A stretch of DNA of 64,000 bases, from positions 186,001-250,000 of the forward strand of contig NZ_AP025460.1 of NCBI RefSeq assembly GCF_024347315.1. The letters run 5' to 3'. The notes below the pieces were generated by a model. It saw nothing but the letters and a program-made list of their open reading frames with translations. It had not been told where the DNA came from and did no database searches. This DNA is from Vibrio atlanticus (GTDB taxonomy: Bacteria > Pseudomonadota > Gammaproteobacteria > Enterobacterales > Vibrionaceae). Made by a program: the position numbers and the translations under genes. Below are positions 9,453 through 20,069 of the stretch, in pieces (the first letter of the stretch is position 1; each line of letters begins with the position of its first letter).

Positions 9453-9944
9453 ATGCTTCCCCTAGATACATTTAAGACCATCATCGAGTCAACCCCACTT
9501 ATTTCAATAGACCTTATTGTACGTAATAGCGAAGGTAAAGTCTTACTTGGAAAGCGCCTAAACCGTCCAGCCCAAGGGTCTTGGTTTGTACCTGGTGGAC
9601 GGATTTTAAAAGATGAGTCCTTTACCTCAGCGTTTAATCGTCTCATTAAAGATGAATTAGGTTTGGATTGCGCTGAATCAAAGTTCAAAGGCATATATCA
9701 GCATTTTTATGATGATAACTTTTCTGAAGGTGACTTTACAACGCATTATGTAGTCTTGGCTTATGAAATCAATATAATTGAAGACCTATCAAGTTTACCG
9801 TTAGAACAGCACTCATCGTATCAATGGTTTTCAGAATATGAGCTAGAAAATAACTCGCAAATCCATACCCATACTAAATGGTATTTTCAAGACAGCAAAC
9901 AAGCTGATTTTGACATCAGTTCAATAAATGCCACATTAAAATAA
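9453..9944 (+). CDS. gmm: GDP-mannose mannosyl hydrolase (Nudix family)
   Basis: The 163-residue protein hydrolyses GDP-mannose or GDP-glucose to GDP and free sugar, which may tune the GDP-sugar pool. It opens with the family-typical TFKTIIESTPLISIDLIVRN. The altered Nudix box GGRILKDESFTSAFNRLIKD lacks the usual REUxEE pattern, as is known for this subfamily. GKRLNRPAQGSWFVPGGR is the conserved segment before the box. GGTGGAA precedes the ATG. It is the first gene after the ops site, and manC follows 16 bases downstream. Confidence 0.9.
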   Translation: MLPLDTFKTIIESTPLISIDLIVRNSEGKVLLGKRLNRPAQGSWFVPGGRILKDESFTSAFNRLIKDELGLDCAESKFKGIYQHFYDDNFSEGDFTTHYVVLAYEINIIEDLSSLPLEQHSSYQWFSEYELENNSQIHTHTKWYFQDSKQADFDISSINATLK

Positions 9945-9960
9945 GGATTAGGAATTCAAT

Positions 9961-11373
9961 ATGATCACCCCTGTAATTATGGCTGGCGGTACCGGATCTC
10001 GTTTATGGCCACTTTCTCGTGAACTTTATCCTAAACAATTTTTGAGTGTGACTGGTGATATGTCGATGTTGCAGCAAACGGTAGCTCGACTTTCTAATCT
10101 TGAACATTCAGCCCCCATTCTCATATGTAATGAAGATCATCGTTTTATTGCAGCAGAACAAATGCGTTTAGGTGGATTTGAACATGGTGGTATTATCTTA
10201 GAGCCAGTAGGCCGAAATACTGCGCCAGCAATAGCACTTGCTGCGCTACAAGCAATAAATACAGCAGGTGTCGGTGACGAACCATTATTACTTGTATTAG
10301 CTGCTGACCATATTATAGAAAATGAATTAGCATTTATTAATTCAGTTGAAAAAGCCTTATCATTTGCACTAAATGACAAATTGGTCACTTTTGGTATTGT
10401 ACCTAATGCACCAGAAACTGGTTACGGGTATATCAAAGCTGGCAAACAAGATAGCGATGCGTTTTCAGTAAGCGAGTTTGTTGAAAAACCTGATTTAGTA
10501 ACAGCTCAAAGCTATTTAGAGACAAATGAATATTACTGGAATAGTGGTATGTTTATCTTTAAAGCAAGTCGTTATCTTGAAGAGCTAGCTAAACTCGAAC
10601 CTGAAATACTTGAGATATGTAAAAAAGCGATCGCAGCTCCTTCACAAGATGTTGAGTTTACACGTGTTGATCCCGCTATATTTGAAACTTGTCCAGATAA
10701 ATCTATCGACTATGCTGTGATGGAAAAAACAGATTCGGCAATGGTCGTGCCTATGGATGCAGGTTGGAGTGATGTTGGTTCATTCTCTGCATTATGGGAT
10801 GTATCAGAGAAGGATGAACACCAAAATGTAATTAAAGGCGACGTAATTACGGTTGAGTCAACTAATAATTACATTTTTGCAGAAAATAAGTTGGTATCAA
10901 CAGTTGGTGTAGATAATTTAGTTGTGATTGAAACCAAAGATGCAATATTAGTAGCAGATAAAGATAAAGTACAAGACGTTAAAGCGATAGTAAATAAATT
11001 AAAAGAAGCGGGTCGAACAGAGCAACAAATACATCGTGAGGTTTACCGACCTTGGGGTAAATATGATGCTATTGATTCTGGTGTCAGAGACCAAGTAAAA
11101 CGTATTACAGTACAGCCAGGTGAAAAGCTGTCTATTCAAAAACATTATCATCGTTCAGAGCATTGGATTGTTGTATCAGGCACGGCAAGTGTACTTAATG
11201 GTGATAAAACTATTATTGTTACAGAAAATGAATCAACTTACATTCCTTTAGGTACTATTCATGCACTAGAAAATCCTGGGAAAATTCCATTAGAAATGAT
11301 TGAAGTTCAAACAGGTAGCTATCTTGGTGAAGATGATATTGTCCGTTTTGAAGACCGATACGGCAGAAGCTAA
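9961..11373 (+). CDS. manC: Mannose-1-phosphate guanylyltransferase / mannose-6-phosphate isomerase
   Basis: The 470-residue bifunctional enzyme makes GDP-mannose from mannose-1-phosphate and GTP. The N-terminal nucleotidyltransferase domain has [20 protein letters not shown], and FVEKPD lies near residue 175. The C-terminal cupin domain (about 355-470) has [10 protein letters not shown], the metal-binding isomerase motif. It starts just behind gmm and is followed after 8 bases by manB, so the genes are one operon. It corresponds to RfbA of the V. cholerae O1 cluster. Confidence 0.95.
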   Translation: MITPVIMAGGTGSRLWPLSRELYPKQFLSVTGDMSMLQQTVARLSNLEHSAPILICNEDHRFIAAEQMRLGGFEHGGIILEPVGRNTAPAIALAALQAINTAGVGDEPLLLVLAADHIIENELAFINSVEKALSFALNDKLVTFGIVPNAPETGYGYIKAGKQDSDAFSVSEFVEKPDLVTAQSYLETNEYYWNSGMFIFKASRYLEELAKLEPEILEICKKAIAAPSQDVEFTRVDPAIFETCPDKSIDYAVMEKTDSAMVVPMDAGWSDVGSFSALWDVSEKDEHQNVIKGDVITVESTNNYIFAENKLVSTVGVDNLVVIETKDAILVADKDKVQDVKAIVNKLKEAGRTEQQIHREVYRPWGKYDAIDSGVRDQVKRITVQPGEKLSIQKHYHRSEHWIVVSGTASVLNGDKTIIVTENESTYIPLGTIHALENPGKIPLEMIEVQTGSYLGEDDIVRFEDRYGRS

Positions 11374-11381
11374 GGGAAAGT

Positions 11382-12809
11382 ATGTCAATTAATTTAATCA
11401 GTTCGACCGTAATTAAAGAGAGTGGTGTTGCTTTTGGTACAAGTGGTGCCCGTGGTCTAGTTACTCAGTTTACAGGAAATGTATGCGGTGCATTTTGTGC
11501 GGCTTTTGTTACAGCAATAAAATCAAACTTCGAATTTAAACAAATTGCCATTGCAATTGATAACCGACCAAGCAGTTATGTAATGGCACAAGCTTGTGCA
11601 TCAGTTTTAACGCAGTTAGATATTGAAGTTATCTATTATGGTGTTGTGCCTACGCCCGCATTGGCTTATGTATCTCGAGAAGATGCAATTCCTGCAATTA
11701 TGGTTACTGGAAGCCACATTCCATTTGATAGAAATGGTCTCAAATTTTATCGTCCAGATGGTGAAATTAGTAAGCTTGATGAAGAAGCTATTTTAAACGC
11801 AGTAGTTGCGTTTACAGATATTTCAGAATTACCTGAGTTGACAGTAAGTAATAAAGCAGCTGAAGATTATATTGAGCGTTATACGTCTTTGTTTGATACC
11901 CCCTGGTTAACTGGTAAGCGTATTGGTATCTATGAACATTCAAGTGCAGGGCGTGATCTTTACTACAAAATATTTGAAGCGTTTGGTGCAGAAGTCATTA
12001 GCTTAGATCGTAGTGATCAATTTGTGCCCATTGATACAGAAGCGGTTTCAAAAGAAGATACGTTAAAAGCAATTAATTGGTCTAAAGAATACAACCTCGA
12101 TCTGATATTCTCAACCGATGGCGATGGAGATCGCCCTTTAGTTTCGGATGAAAATGGCAACTGGTTACGAGGTGACATTTTAGGTCTATTAACGTCTGAT
12201 GCATTAAGCATCGAAGCATTAGCAATACCTGTCAGTTGTAATACTGCTGCTGAATTATGTAAGCATTTCTCCCATGTTGAAAGAACCAAAATAGGCTCAC
12301 CTTATGTCATTGCTGAGTTTGCTAATTTAGCTATGAAATACGGTTCAGTAGCAGGTTTTGAAGCAAATGGTGGTTATCTTCTTGGAAGTGATGTTGAACT
12401 AAATGACCAACCATTAAAGGCGCTACCAACAAGAGATGCGGTGCTTCCAGTGATTATGCTTTTGATGGCAGCACAAAACACGTTAATTTCAGCGTTAGTA
12501 AAAGAATTACCACAGCGTTTTACTCATAGTGATCGTATTCAAAATTTCGCAACAGAAAAAAGCCAAGCCTTAATTGCGAAAGGCAAAGTAGCGCCACAAG
12601 ATCTTCTTAAGCTAATTGGTATAGAGAATGCAGAAGTCGATAAAATTGATACAACGGATGGATTGAGATTAACGCTAGATAATAATAATATTATACATTT
12701 ACGCCCTTCAGGGAATGCGCCTGAATTGCGTTGCTATGCAGAGGCTGATGTTTTTGAATCTGCATTCCAGTATGTTGTAAACACACTAAATAAAATCCAA
12801 TCCCTGTAA
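11382..12809 (+). CDS. manB: Phosphomannomutase (RfbB-like)
   Basis: The 475-residue cytosolic enzyme interconverts mannose-6-phosphate and mannose-1-phosphate for GDP-mannose synthesis. The phosphoserine loop reads [16 protein letters not shown], a variant of the usual TASHNP, and [10 protein letters not shown] is the metal-binding loop. [10 protein letters not shown] and the C-terminal phosphate-binding [10 protein letters not shown] are also present. The variant loop is, as far as I recall, typical of the V. cholerae RfbB-like branch. AAGGGAAAG precedes the ATG. Confidence 0.9.
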   Translation: MSINLISSTVIKESGVAFGTSGARGLVTQFTGNVCGAFCAAFVTAIKSNFEFKQIAIAIDNRPSSYVMAQACASVLTQLDIEVIYYGVVPTPALAYVSREDAIPAIMVTGSHIPFDRNGLKFYRPDGEISKLDEEAILNAVVAFTDISELPELTVSNKAAEDYIERYTSLFDTPWLTGKRIGIYEHSSAGRDLYYKIFEAFGAEVISLDRSDQFVPIDTEAVSKEDTLKAINWSKEYNLDLIFSTDGDGDRPLVSDENGNWLRGDILGLLTSDALSIEALAIPVSCNTAAELCKHFSHVERTKIGSPYVIAEFANLAMKYGSVAGFEANGGYLLGSDVELNDQPLKALPTRDAVLPVIMLLMAAQNTLISALVKELPQRFTHSDRIQNFATEKSQALIAKGKVAPQDLLKLIGIENAEVDKIDTTDGLRLTLDNNNIIHLRPSGNAPELRCYAEADVFESAFQYVVNTLNKIQSL

Positions 12810-12847
12810 TGCAGGTTTAATATAAATAAATTAAGAGACAATAAATA

Positions 12848-13975
12848 ATGGAAAAAAATAAAGTTGCATTAATTACAGGTGTAACAGGCCAAGATGGTTC
12901 TTACCTAGCTGAGTTTTTATTAGAAAAAGGCTATGAAGTTCACGGTATTAAACGTCGTGCGTCTTCATTAAATACAGAGCGTGTAGACCATATTTATCAA
13001 GATAATCACGAAAAAAATCAAAAGTTCTTTCTTCATTACGGCGATCTGACTGATTCATCGAACCTAACGCGTATTATCAAAGATGTGCAGCCTGATGAAG
13101 TGTACAATCTAGGTGCACAGTCTCACGTTGCTGTTTCTTTTGAATGCCCTGAATACACTGCTGATGTTGATGCAATGGGGACACTTCGTTTACTTGAAGC
13201 GATTCGTTTCTTGGGGCTAGAAAAGACAACTAAATTCTATCAAGCGTCTACGTCTGAATTATACGGTGAAGTACAAGAGATTCCACAGAAAGAAACAACC
13301 CCATTCCACCCTCGCTCTCCTTATGCAGTAGCTAAAATGTATGCCTATTGGATTGTTGTAAACTATCGGGAATCTTACGGAATGTACGCATGTAATGGTA
13401 TTTTATTCAACCATGAGTCTCCTCGTCGTGGTGAAACATTTGTTACACGTAAAATTACCCGTGCAATTGCTAATATCTCCCAAGGCTTAGAGCCTTGTTT
13501 ATATCTGGGTAATATGGATGCATTGCGTGATTGGGGACATGCAAAAGATTACGTTCGCATGCAGTGGATGATGTTACAACAAGATGTGGCTGATGACTTT
13601 GTTATTGCAACGGGTAAGCAGATTAGTGTTCGTGAATTTGTAAAATTATCAGCAAAAGAAGCCGGTATTGAACTTGAATTTTCTGGTGAAGGCATTAACG
13701 AAATAGCGACAGTCAAATCTATCACCGGAAATAATGCACAAGCTTTGAATGTGGGTGATGTTATTGTTAAGGTTGATCCTCGTTACTTCCGTCCAGCAGA
13801 AGTTGAAACCTTACTTGGTGATCCATCAAAAGCGAAAGAGAAACTGGGCTGGGTTCCTCAGATCACTGTAGAAGAAATGTGTGCTGAAATGGTAGAAAAT
13901 GATCTGAATAAAGCAAAGCAGCACGCAATTCTAAAAGACCATGGCTACAACATCGCAATAACTGTTGAAAGCTAG
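12848..13975 (+). CDS. gmd: GDP-mannose 4,6-dehydratase
   Basis: The 375-residue SDR enzyme converts GDP-D-mannose to GDP-4-keto-6-deoxy-D-mannose, the branch point to GDP-fucose, perosamine and colitose. [12 protein letters not shown] is the cofactor motif, [11 protein letters not shown] holds the catalytic Thr/Glu, and [12 protein letters not shown] is the YxxxK pair. [17 protein letters not shown] is the nucleotide-sugar segment. With fcl downstream the path leads to GDP-L-fucose. Confidence 0.96.
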   Translation: MEKNKVALITGVTGQDGSYLAEFLLEKGYEVHGIKRRASSLNTERVDHIYQDNHEKNQKFFLHYGDLTDSSNLTRIIKDVQPDEVYNLGAQSHVAVSFECPEYTADVDAMGTLRLLEAIRFLGLEKTTKFYQASTSELYGEVQEIPQKETTPFHPRSPYAVAKMYAYWIVVNYRESYGMYACNGILFNHESPRRGETFVTRKITRAIANISQGLEPCLYLGNMDALRDWGHAKDYVRMQWMMLQQDVADDFVIATGKQISVREFVKLSAKEAGIELEFSGEGINEIATVKSITGNNAQALNVGDVIVKVDPRYFRPAEVETLLGDPSKAKEKLGWVPQITVEEMCAEMVENDLNKAKQHAILKDHGYNIAITVES

Positions 13976-13978
13976 TCT

Positions 13979-14099
13979 ATTCACAAAGAAATAATAAGGT
14001 GTAATTCTAAAAAGAGAAGAAACATTTAACTGATTATGATTGTTAAGTTTTCGAAAATCTTTAAGTATTTTGACCTTCTTATTTTTCTCTTTGTGAGAT
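13979..14099. repeat. Imperfect inverted repeat in the gmd-fcl gap
   Basis: TTCACAAAGAAATAATAAGG near 13979 matches the complement of a segment ending near 14099 (ACCTTCTTATTTTTCTCTTT and on), with small indels. The 120-bp interval has no gene. It may be a miniature element or an RNA structure within the operon. Confidence 0.4.
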
Positions 14100-14132
14100 A
14101 ATTTTTTAAAGGCGTTATTGGTTAAGGTTTAT

Positions 14133-15089
14133 ATGAATAATAAACAAAGAGTATTTATAGCTGGTCACAACGGCATGGTTGGCTCTGCTATCGTTCGTCA
14201 ATTAATTAATGATGAAAATATAGAAATAATCACTCGTTCACGTAAAGAGTTGGATTTAACTAATCAACAAGCGGTTCTAGCTTTTTTTCAAACAGAAAAA
14301 ATAGATCAAGTATATTTAGCAGCAGCAAAAGTTGGTGGTATTGTAGCAAATAACACCTATCCTGCTAACTTCATTTATGAAAATCTAATGATCCAATGTA
14401 ATATTATACATAGTGCCCATTTAGCTGATATCCAACAATTACTCTTTTTAGGCTCTTCATGTATTTACCCTAAATTAGCCGAACAGCCGATGAAAGAGAG
14501 TGCTTTGTTAACAGGTACATTGGAAGAGACAAATGAACCTTATGCAGTCGCAAAAATTGCAGGTATTAAACTTTGCGAAAGTTATAATCGTCAATATAGG
14601 CGAGATTATAGATGTGTGATGCCAACAAATTTATATGGTCCTTTCGATAATTTTCACCCTGTAAATAGTCATGTTATTCCAGCCCTATTGCGTCGTTTTC
14701 ATGAAGCAAAGTTAAATGGAGACAAAGAAGTGATAGCATGGGGAAGTGGCAATCCGATGCGTGAGTTTTTGTATGTTGATGATATGGCAAGCGCTTCTAT
14801 CCATGTTATGGATCTTGATAAAAGAACATATGATGAAAATACAGAGCCGATGTTAAGTCATATTAATGTAGGTACTGGAGTCGACTGTACTATTCGAGAG
14901 TTAGTGGAGACGGTTTCGCAAGTTGTTGGTTTTAAGGGGATAATTAAGTTTGACGCTACGAAGCCTGATGGAGCTCCGAGAAAGTTGATGAATGTTGACC
15001 GACTTAAGTCATTAGGTTGGGAATATTCTATTGATTTAGAAAGTGGATTGGATCTTACTTATAAATGGTTCTTAGAAAACAAATATTAA
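14133..15089 (+). CDS. fcl: GDP-L-fucose synthase
   Basis: The 318-residue SDR epimerase/reductase turns GDP-4-keto-6-deoxy-D-mannose into GDP-L-fucose. [14 protein letters not shown] is the cofactor motif, [15 protein letters not shown] holds the Ser and Cys of the active site, and [17 protein letters not shown] holds Tyr and Lys. The start at 14133 was chosen because AAGG lies five bases upstream; a TTG five codons earlier is less likely. It follows gmd after a 157-base gap that contains an inverted repeat. Confidence 0.95.
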   Translation: MNNKQRVFIAGHNGMVGSAIVRQLINDENIEIITRSRKELDLTNQQAVLAFFQTEKIDQVYLAAAKVGGIVANNTYPANFIYENLMIQCNIIHSAHLADIQQLLFLGSSCIYPKLAEQPMKESALLTGTLEETNEPYAVAKIAGIKLCESYNRQYRRDYRCVMPTNLYGPFDNFHPVNSHVIPALLRRFHEAKLNGDKEVIAWGSGNPMREFLYVDDMASASIHVMDLDKRTYDENTEPMLSHINVGTGVDCTIRELVETVSQVVGFKGIIKFDATKPDGAPRKLMNVDRLKSLGWEYSIDLESGLDLTYKWFLENKY

Positions 15090-15362
15090 AATGAATATGA
15101 CATATAGGACTACCCAAATGTATATGAACTTTAAAAACTGGTGGATTTAAAAGGAACTGCATCTTAAAAATGCACTTAACATTGACTTTAGATAGAATTA
15201 TCTGGTATCTATCTGTTATTTTAGAAATACATGTTTTAGCCCTGAGGTGTTGGCGGAATAACACCAACACAACGGCTAGTGTTAGGTGCTAAAAATACCG
15301 CTACTTTTAATATCAATTAAAAATGAGGGGGTCATCTAACAACCTAAAAAAGGAGACTTAAA
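15090..15362. other. Gene-free stretch between fcl and wzx
   Basis: This 270-base AT-rich gap holds a small hairpin (GTGTTGG with CCAACAC, about 15247-15270) and ends with the wzx ribosome site AAGGAG at 15350-15355. I see no gene. Confidence 0.5.
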
Positions 15363-16679
15363 ATTAAAAATCTAATAGATAGAGGAGCTATTTTTAAAAA
15401 AAACATTATTAGGGGCTCACTGTTTAAAGTAATTGGAATCGCTTTAGGTTATATAAGTATTCCTGTTACTCTTGATTTTTTGGGTGTGAAAAATTTTGGT
15501 GTATGGATAAGCATTTTTTCAGTACTATCATGGATTTATACATTTGACTTAGGCATTGGAAACGGCTTAAAAATAAAACTATCTGAAGCTCTTGCTACTG
15601 GGGATAAAGGGCTAGCAAAAAAATACATATCGACATCATATGCACTTATCTCTGGAATTAGTTTGTTATTTTTACTTATAGGAGTTTCTGGGACTTTTTT
15701 ATTTGACTTCTCAAGTGGGTTAAACATATCTTTTTTATCAAATGATTACTTGCAAAAAATAATAGTACTTTGCTTGGTTTTTACTTTAATTAATTTCGTG
15801 TTGGGATTGTATAAACAGATATTTTGTGCGTTACAAAAATCATTTATGAATGATTTTGTTAATGTGATATTTCAGGCTGTGGTTATATTATTACTAATTT
15901 CGTCACCGAAAGGTTCAGGAACACTTTTTTCCATAAGTACTATATTTGGTTCGGCAACATTAATTATAAGTGTTGGGTTTACATTTTATATATTTAAAAA
16001 GTATAAATCTATTCGTCCAGACTTTAAATCAATTGATTTAGGAAAAGTAAAAGATATTGGTGGGCTTGGTATGATGTTTTTTATCATTCAAGTTTCAATG
16101 ATAATTATTTTGACGACAGATAATTTAATTATTACAAAGTTGTTTGGTCCAGAACACGTTACTATTTACAATATGCCACTAAAGATTTTTCAGGGCGTAA
16201 TTGTTTTTTGGGCTGTAATTTCAACACCTATAACGCCATTATTTACTGATGCTTATATTAAAAAAGATTATTTATGGATAAATTCAGCAATTTTAAAGTT
16301 AAATAAAATATTTATTCTTGTTATAATCGTTGTTTTTTTTATTGTGTTGTTTGGAGATGAGATTTTATATTTATGGTTACGAAAAGATTTTGATTATCCT
16401 AAGTATATGTTCTTATTTTTTGGAGTGTTTGTTATATTAAGAGTCTATGGCGACTTGTATATGAGTTTTCTTAATGCAATAGGGAAGATAAAGATTCAGT
16501 TATACTTGTATTTATTCGGAGCACTTATCAATATCCCTCTTTCTATCTATTTTGGAAAAAATTTAGATCTGGGTTCTAGTGGGGTTATCTTAGCAACATG
16601 TGTTAGTTTGTTTCTTCTGGCAATTATAATGCCGATACAAGCTTATATTGAATTAAAAAAAATGAAAACTGGCTTCTGA
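15363..16679 (+). CDS. wzx: O-antigen/capsule repeat-unit flippase
   Basis: This is a polytopic membrane protein of the polysaccharide transport (MOP) superfamily that would flip undecaprenyl-linked repeat units across the inner membrane. About 12 hydrophobic segments are visible. A plain start at 15480 would cut off the first helix. The frame is open upstream and reads NIIRGSLFKVIGIALGYISI, the usual first flippase helix. A strong AAGGAG at 15350-15355 sits seven bases before an ATT codon at 15363, giving a 438-residue protein beginning I/M-K-N-L-I-D-R-G. I therefore infer initiation at ATT or a mutated ATG. The AT content is far above that of the housekeeping genes. Confidence 0.8.
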   Translation: MKNLIDRGAIFKKNIIRGSLFKVIGIALGYISIPVTLDFLGVKNFGVWISIFSVLSWIYTFDLGIGNGLKIKLSEALATGDKGLAKKYISTSYALISGISLLFLLIGVSGTFLFDFSSGLNISFLSNDYLQKIIVLCLVFTLINFVLGLYKQIFCALQKSFMNDFVNVIFQAVVILLLISSPKGSGTLFSISTIFGSATLIISVGFTFYIFKKYKSIRPDFKSIDLGKVKDIGGLGMMFFIIQVSMIIILTTDNLIITKLFGPEHVTIYNMPLKIFQGVIVFWAVISTPITPLFTDAYIKKDYLWINSAILKLNKIFILVIIVVFFIVLFGDEILYLWLRKDFDYPKYMFLFFGVFVILRVYGDLYMSFLNAIGKIKIQLYLYLFGALINIPLSIYFGKNLDLGSSGVILATCVSLFLLAIIMPIQAYIELKKMKTGF

Positions 16680-16702
16680 TTTATGGACGGTGATAAATCT
16701 TT

Positions 16703-17452
16703 ATGAAAATGGAATGTGTTAACTCAAAACCTCTTATTTCTATAATAACGGTCGTATATAATGGGGATAAATATTTAGAAGAGACAATTGAAAGTGTGAA
16801 AAATCAAACGTATGAGAATATTGAGTATATTATTATTGATGGAGGGTCTACCGATAACACTATTGATATTATTAAGAAGTATCAAAATAAAATAGATTAT
16901 TGGGTAAGTGAAAAAGATGAAGGGTTATATGATGCATTTAATAAAGGCATTATGTTAAGCAAGGGAAGTTATGTTGGTATAATAAGCTCGGACGACTGGT
17001 TGCACGATAATGCTATCGAAAAAATGGTTAGTTCTATAAAAAAAAACAAAGCCGATGTTTATTATGCAAACTTAGACTTGATTAAAGATGATCTCTCTGT
17101 AATAAACGTTACCGCCCCTGAGAGTGTTAACGGAATTAAGAAAAAAATGACAGTTTTTCATCCTGCGACATTGATTAAAAAAAGTGCATATAAAGAATTT
17201 GGTTTGTATGACAAGTCATTCAAAATAGCGGCTGATTATGATCTTCTTTTGAGGTACTACGTAAATGGTGTGAAGTTTCAGAGAGTCGATTTCACAATGG
17301 CCAGCTTCAGAGAAGGAGGAGTGAGCTCTTACTTCAGTTGGAACAATCTAATGGAAAACATTCGAGCTAGGAAAAACAATAATTGTAGAGGGGTTTATTT
17401 TAAGGAAGTAGTAATATATGTTTATTTTAGGGTTAAGAGATTATTTAAATGA
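16703..17452 (+). CDS. Glycosyltransferase family 2
   Basis: The 249-residue cytosolic-face enzyme has a GT-A fold. ISIITVVYNGDKYLEETIES opens the nucleotide-binding part, IIDGGSTDNT follows, and SSDDWL is the metal-binding DxD equivalent. It resembles the WcaA-like transferases of capsule clusters. The donor sugar cannot be read from sequence; GDP-fucose, GDP-mannose or the dTDP-sugar made by neighbouring genes are candidates. Its stop overlaps the start of wzy by 4 bases, so the two are translationally coupled. Confidence 0.85.
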   Translation: MKMECVNSKPLISIITVVYNGDKYLEETIESVKNQTYENIEYIIIDGGSTDNTIDIIKKYQNKIDYWVSEKDEGLYDAFNKGIMLSKGSYVGIISSDDWLHDNAIEKMVSSIKKNKADVYYANLDLIKDDLSVINVTAPESVNGIKKKMTVFHPATLIKKSAYKEFGLYDKSFKIAADYDLLLRYYVNGVKFQRVDFTMASFREGGVSSYFSWNNLMENIRARKNNNCRGVYFKEVVIYVYFRVKRLFK

Positions 17453-18492
17453 ATTTGTATGTGATCACTATTTTTAACATAAGCATGATTTTTTTATTGT
17501 TATCTGGTTTATGTTTGAATGCATACAATATAAAGCTTAACAAAACTTGGATTACAATTCATTCTTTGTCAGTTGCTGCGTTTCTAGCTAGTTTTAAAAA
17601 TATTACATATGGTGACTCAATAGCTTATTATAATCATTATATGTATGATTATAATGTGATTTCATTTGAGCCACTTTATTCTTTTATTGTAGATTGTTTT
17701 CGATTTTTTTATCCTACTACACCTATATACCTATTCTTTTTTATTGCGTTCAGCACCGTGTTTATTTTGGATCTTGCAATAAAAAGAATTGTTGGTTTTA
17801 AAAAAGGTATATTTATATCAATTATTTTTGGCATGACATTCTCTTTTTACTATCTTTTGTTTGAAACTATAAGAGATGGACTGGGTTTTTCATTGCTCAT
17901 ACTCTCGATTTCTTTTTTAGTTGAAGATAAAAAAGGAAGTGAAAGTAAGTTCTATATAATATTATTATGTGCAATACTTTGTCATTATAGCTATATAATG
18001 TTTGCGCTATTACCAATTATGCTAAGAATTAAGCCAGTAAAGTTGATGCCTATATTTTTAATGTTAGCAGCAATGTCAAGTATTGTGCTATTCCCTCTAG
18101 CAAAACTACTGATAAGTGATGGTATAATACTTCAGAAATTACTTTATTATGAAATTTATACAAATGCTTCCAATACATTGTTATTAAGAAGTTTTTTATT
18201 TATCATGATTCTACCTTTAGTGTTGAAGTATAGTCCTTCTAAAAATTATGCTTACGTTTATTGTTATTATTGTATGCTTTTGCTTACTTTTTTACCGTTC
18301 GACGAAGTATTAAGAAGGTTGTTATTTAAGGGGCCTATTTTAATATTAATTCCTATCTGTATGTTTTTATTTAGAGATAAAAATAAAGGTTATTTGATTT
18401 GTTTCTTTGTGATGGCCTCTTTATATTTTAATTTGTTTTTAATTTACTACCGAGCTATGTATGGACTGCTGGATTACACTCCGGTATGGTAG
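17449..18492 (+). CDS. wzy: O-antigen/capsule polymerase, EpsG-like
   Basis: The 347-residue protein has about ten hydrophobic segments and no soluble domain. GDSIAYYNHYMYDYN in the first periplasmic loop, FETIRDGLGFSLLILSISF and CHYSYIMFALLP are patterns seen in EpsG-type Wzy polymerases, which join repeat units on the periplasmic side. It lies between two transferase blocks of a Wzx/Wzy cluster that has no other polymerase candidate. Sequence identity in this family is always low, so the call rests on topology, motif and context. Confidence 0.75.
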   Translation: MNLYVITIFNISMIFLLLSGLCLNAYNIKLNKTWITIHSLSVAAFLASFKNITYGDSIAYYNHYMYDYNVISFEPLYSFIVDCFRFFYPTTPIYLFFFIAFSTVFILDLAIKRIVGFKKGIFISIIFGMTFSFYYLLFETIRDGLGFSLLILSISFLVEDKKGSESKFYIILLCAILCHYSYIMFALLPIMLRIKPVKLMPIFLMLAAMSSIVLFPLAKLLISDGIILQKLLYYEIYTNASNTLLLRSFLFIMILPLVLKYSPSKNYAYVYCYYCMLLLTFLPFDEVLRRLLFKGPILILIPICMFLFRDKNKGYLICFFVMASLYFNLFLIYYRAMYGLLDYTPVW

Positions 18493-18974
18493 AGTTATTC
18501 CTAAATTAGATAATTATACCATCACCCACTATATGAACAGTTAAGTTCATCTAAATACTTAGAACGATGGCCAAGCCTCGCTACAAGAAACAATTGGAAG
18601 TATTATAACGAAGTTTTAATCAATAATGAACTAGACTATCGATATAACCTTACCAGTAAAAGCTTCTATCGGGCTCAGATAATCCAGTGCTTTCTGGCTG
18701 GGCCTAATATGAACCCAAAGTAAACACATGAGTAGAGCAGTTGTTAACCTCACGTACTTGGATTATGTAAATAAGTCAATCTAGGTATTTGCTTTTTCTT
18801 GAAATCATCAATGTCTGATTAAAATCAGTCACTATAATCACTGGTATGGAAAATACTAGGTTAATTTAACAATTAATTGGGTATTCACTCATGTGTAGGT
18901 CCTACCCGCAGTAATAGTGTGTCTGGATTTTTTGTCAAGTAAATCTTATTATAATTTTTAAGGTAGGCTTAATA
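18493..18974. other. Gap with two insertion-sequence remnants
   Basis: On the plus strand, 18567-18630 encodes a frame-broken MAKPRYK...NNWKYYNE, matching the N-terminus of the IS903-like transposase found intact at 49984-50904. On the minus strand, about 18655-18725 reads VHIRPSQKALDYLSPIEAF, the C-terminal motif of an IS3-type transposase. The rest, up to the rmlB ribosome site AAGGTAGG, shows no gene. The relics suggest that rmlBAC and the genes upstream came together by IS-mediated events. Confidence 0.65.
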
Positions 18975-20069
18975 GTGAAAATATTAATTACAGGTGGCGC
19001 AGGATTTATTGGTTCAGCCGTAATTCGCCATATTATTAGCAACACACAAGACCTAGTCATTAATGTAGACAAATTAACCTATGCAGGAAATCTAGAATCA
19101 CTTCCTGAGGTTGATTCTCATGAGCGCTATGCTTTTGAGCAAGTAGATATCTGTAACCGCGCTGAGCTAGATCGCATATTTACTGAACATAAACCTGATG
19201 CTGTTATGCATCTTGCTGCTGAATCACACGTCGACCGTTCTATTGATGGCCCTGCGGTGTTCATCGAAAGTAATATTGTAGGTACGTATAATTTGCTCGA
19301 AGCAGCTCGTACTTATTGGAATACATTATCGGACGATAAAAAACAGGAGTTTCGTTTTCACCATATTTCAACCGATGAGGTGTATGGTGATTTAGAAGGT
19401 ACCGATGATTTGTTTACTGAGAAGACATCTTACGCGCCATCGAGTCCATATTCAGCGTCAAAAGCATCTTCTGACCACTTAGTTCGCGCTTGGTTACATA
19501 CCTATGGTTTACCAACTATAGTAACTAATTGTTCAAATAACTATGGTCCTTACCATTTTCCTGAAAAACTCATTCCATTGATGATTTTAAATGCTTTAGA
19601 CGGTAAATCATTACCTGTTTATGGAAATGGCATGCAAATCCGCGATTGGCTGTTTGTTGAAGATCATGCACGAGCTTTATATAAAGTTGTGACTGAAGGT
19701 GTAGTAGGTGAAACTTACAATATAGGTGGCTATAACGAGAAAACGAATATTGAAGTAGTTAATAGCATTTGCTTATTACTTGAAGAATTAGTACCGGATA
19801 AACCAGAAGGTATTAATCAATACTGTGATTTAATTACTTATGTTACAGACCGTCCTGGTCATGATGTTCGTTATGCGATTGATGCATCCAAGATTGGGCG
19901 TGAATTAGGTTGGAAGCCAGAAGAAACGTTTGAGTCTGGTATTCGCAAAACGGTTGAATGGTATTTAGATAATAAATCATGGTGGTTACGCGTATTAGAT
20001 GGTTCTTATACAGGTGAGCGTTTGGGTATTTCTTCTGAACCGGTTGTAATTGAAAAGGTAGCTAAGTAA
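18975..20069 (+). CDS. rmlB: dTDP-glucose 4,6-dehydratase
   Basis: The 364-residue SDR enzyme converts dTDP-glucose to dTDP-4-keto-6-deoxy-glucose. The GTG start has AAGGTAGG upstream. [16 protein letters not shown] is the cofactor motif, [10 protein letters not shown] carries the catalytic Thr-Asp-Glu, and [14 protein letters not shown] holds the Tyr and Lys. [14 protein letters not shown] is typical. Its stop shares a base with the rmlA start (TAATG). Confidence 0.96.
   Translation: MKILITGGAGFIGSAVIRHIISNTQDLVINVDKLTYAGNLESLPEVDSHERYAFEQVDICNRAELDRIFTEHKPDAVMHLAAESHVDRSIDGPAVFIESNIVGTYNLLEAARTYWNTLSDDKKQEFRFHHISTDEVYGDLEGTDDLFTEKTSYAPSSPYSASKASSDHLVRAWLHTYGLPTIVTNCSNNYGPYHFPEKLIPLMILNALDGKSLPVYGNGMQIRDWLFVEDHARALYKVVTEGVVGETYNIGGYNEKTNIEVVNSICLLLEELVPDKPEGINQYCDLITYVTDRPGHDVRYAIDASKIGRELGWKPEETFESGIRKTVEWYLDNKSWWLRVLDGSYTGERLGISSEPVVIEKVAK

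Noticed and set aside
15247..15300. An integron attC-like or riboswitch-like structure in the fcl-wzx gap
   Set aside because: The small GTGTTGG/CCAACAC hairpin lacks attC core sites and matches no riboswitch that I recognise.
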